A DNA stretch of 32,294 bases, from IMG/VR virus record IMGVR_UViG_3300020173_000034, positions 1 through 32,294 of that record; one strand, written 5' to 3'. The position numbers and the translations under genes were made by a program. Below are positions 32,137 to 32,294 of the stretch, piece by piece. Source of the stretch: a virus. The notes beneath the pieces were generated by a model. That model saw only the letters and a program-made list of their open reading frames with translations, was not told where the DNA came from and did not search any database. How positions within the stretch are numbered: position 1 is the first letter of the stretch; every line of letters begins with the position of its first letter.

Positions 32137-32294
32137 TTTCTTTAAAGCAGCTCTGATTTTACGAGCCTCTTTTGCTGGGATGTCTGAGAAATCATTCCAG
32201 TCCTTAGCATCTGGATTTTTATATTTTTCTTCAGTCCACAGCTTTCTTAAAAGAACTTTGAAGTCTTCAAAAGATTCTCCATTCATTTCATCAA
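32125..32294 (-). CDS. Partial leftward hypothetical protein (C-terminal end)
   Basis: The final 56 codons of a leftward gene whose start lies beyond the window. It reads through the right edge without a stop and ends KEARKIRAALKKLQS at a TAA (32125-32127). An internal Met (MNGESFEDFKVLLRKLWTEE) occurs two codons from the window edge and could be its start, giving a 54-residue protein. The sequence is helical, charged and Trp-containing (WTEEKYKNPDAKDWNDFSDI). Its 3' end overlaps the end of the tail gene by 12 bases in convergent orientation, so the rightward block ends here. No family is recognised. Confidence 0.7.
   Translation of the reverse strand, partial: DEMNGESFEDFKVLLRKLWTEEKYKNPDAKDWNDFSDIPAKEARKIRAALKKLQS

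Noticed and set aside
1-32294. tRNA genes, CRISPR arrays, insertion sequences or attachment sites
   Set aside because: No cloverleaf-like sequence, regularly spaced repeat, transposase, integrase or matching terminal repeat was found on reading both strands.

Overview
The window is a structural-gene block of a tailed double-stranded DNA phage (Caudoviricetes), either free phage or a metagenomic contig. The evidence is a canonical run of ATPase/sigma, terminase, portal, protease-scaffold, major capsid, head-tail connector, tail tube, chaperone-like, tape measure and distal-tail genes, almost all on the plus strand, packed with 1-38 nt overlaps or short gaps. No sheath gene is recognisable, so a long, non-contractile (siphovirus-like) tail is the simplest reading. 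The DNA is AT-rich. Most starts lack a Shine-Dalgarno sequence; 2690 and 22813 are exceptions. The host cannot be named from this window; scarce Shine-Dalgarno sites fit, but do not prove, a host such as Bacteroidota. No tRNA, integrase, lysis gene, IS or CRISPR was seen.

Layout. 1-751: three small leftward genes of unknown function. 752-965: divergent control region. 966-6553: PhoH-like ATPase, zinc-ribbon protein, phage sigma-like factor with a four-cysteine insert, HTH/coiled-coil protein, C2H2 finger plus XPF/ERCC4-type nuclease, and terminase large subunit, chained by overlaps from 2016 onward. 6600-11832: portal, protease-scaffold fusion, decoration-like protein and major capsid protein, closed by a strong terminator at 11853. 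11916-14821: head-completion and connector genes. 14856-16076: tail tube, closed by a second strong terminator. 16151-18226: a small beta-rich protein and two presumed tail chaperones. 18242-22810: 1522-residue tape measure. 22813-32136: distal tail and tip genes, two with LamG-like lectin folds. 32125-32294: the end of a leftward gene that converges on the tail operon.

The most interesting signal is an unlisted one. A motif close to GTGTAATAAATA lies just upstream of at least nine rightward starts (966, 6600, 8576, 11916, 14856, 16151, 18242, 24359, 29617), with looser copies before 10123, 12325, 16570 and perhaps 9434. It sits after terminators and at gene boundaries, so it looks like a phage late promoter. 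The sigma-like protein at 2016-2690, possibly with its zinc-ribbon neighbour, is the natural candidate to read it, in parallel with T4 gp55 and its TATAAATA promoters. The motif lies so close to the AUG that the transcripts would be leaderless or nearly so, which fits the missing Shine-Dalgarno sites.

Other points of note are a PD-(D/E)XK nuclease-like pattern inside the tape measure, a probable nested scaffold start inside the protease gene, an XPF-type nuclease beside the terminase, and capsid genes with codon use unlike their neighbours.
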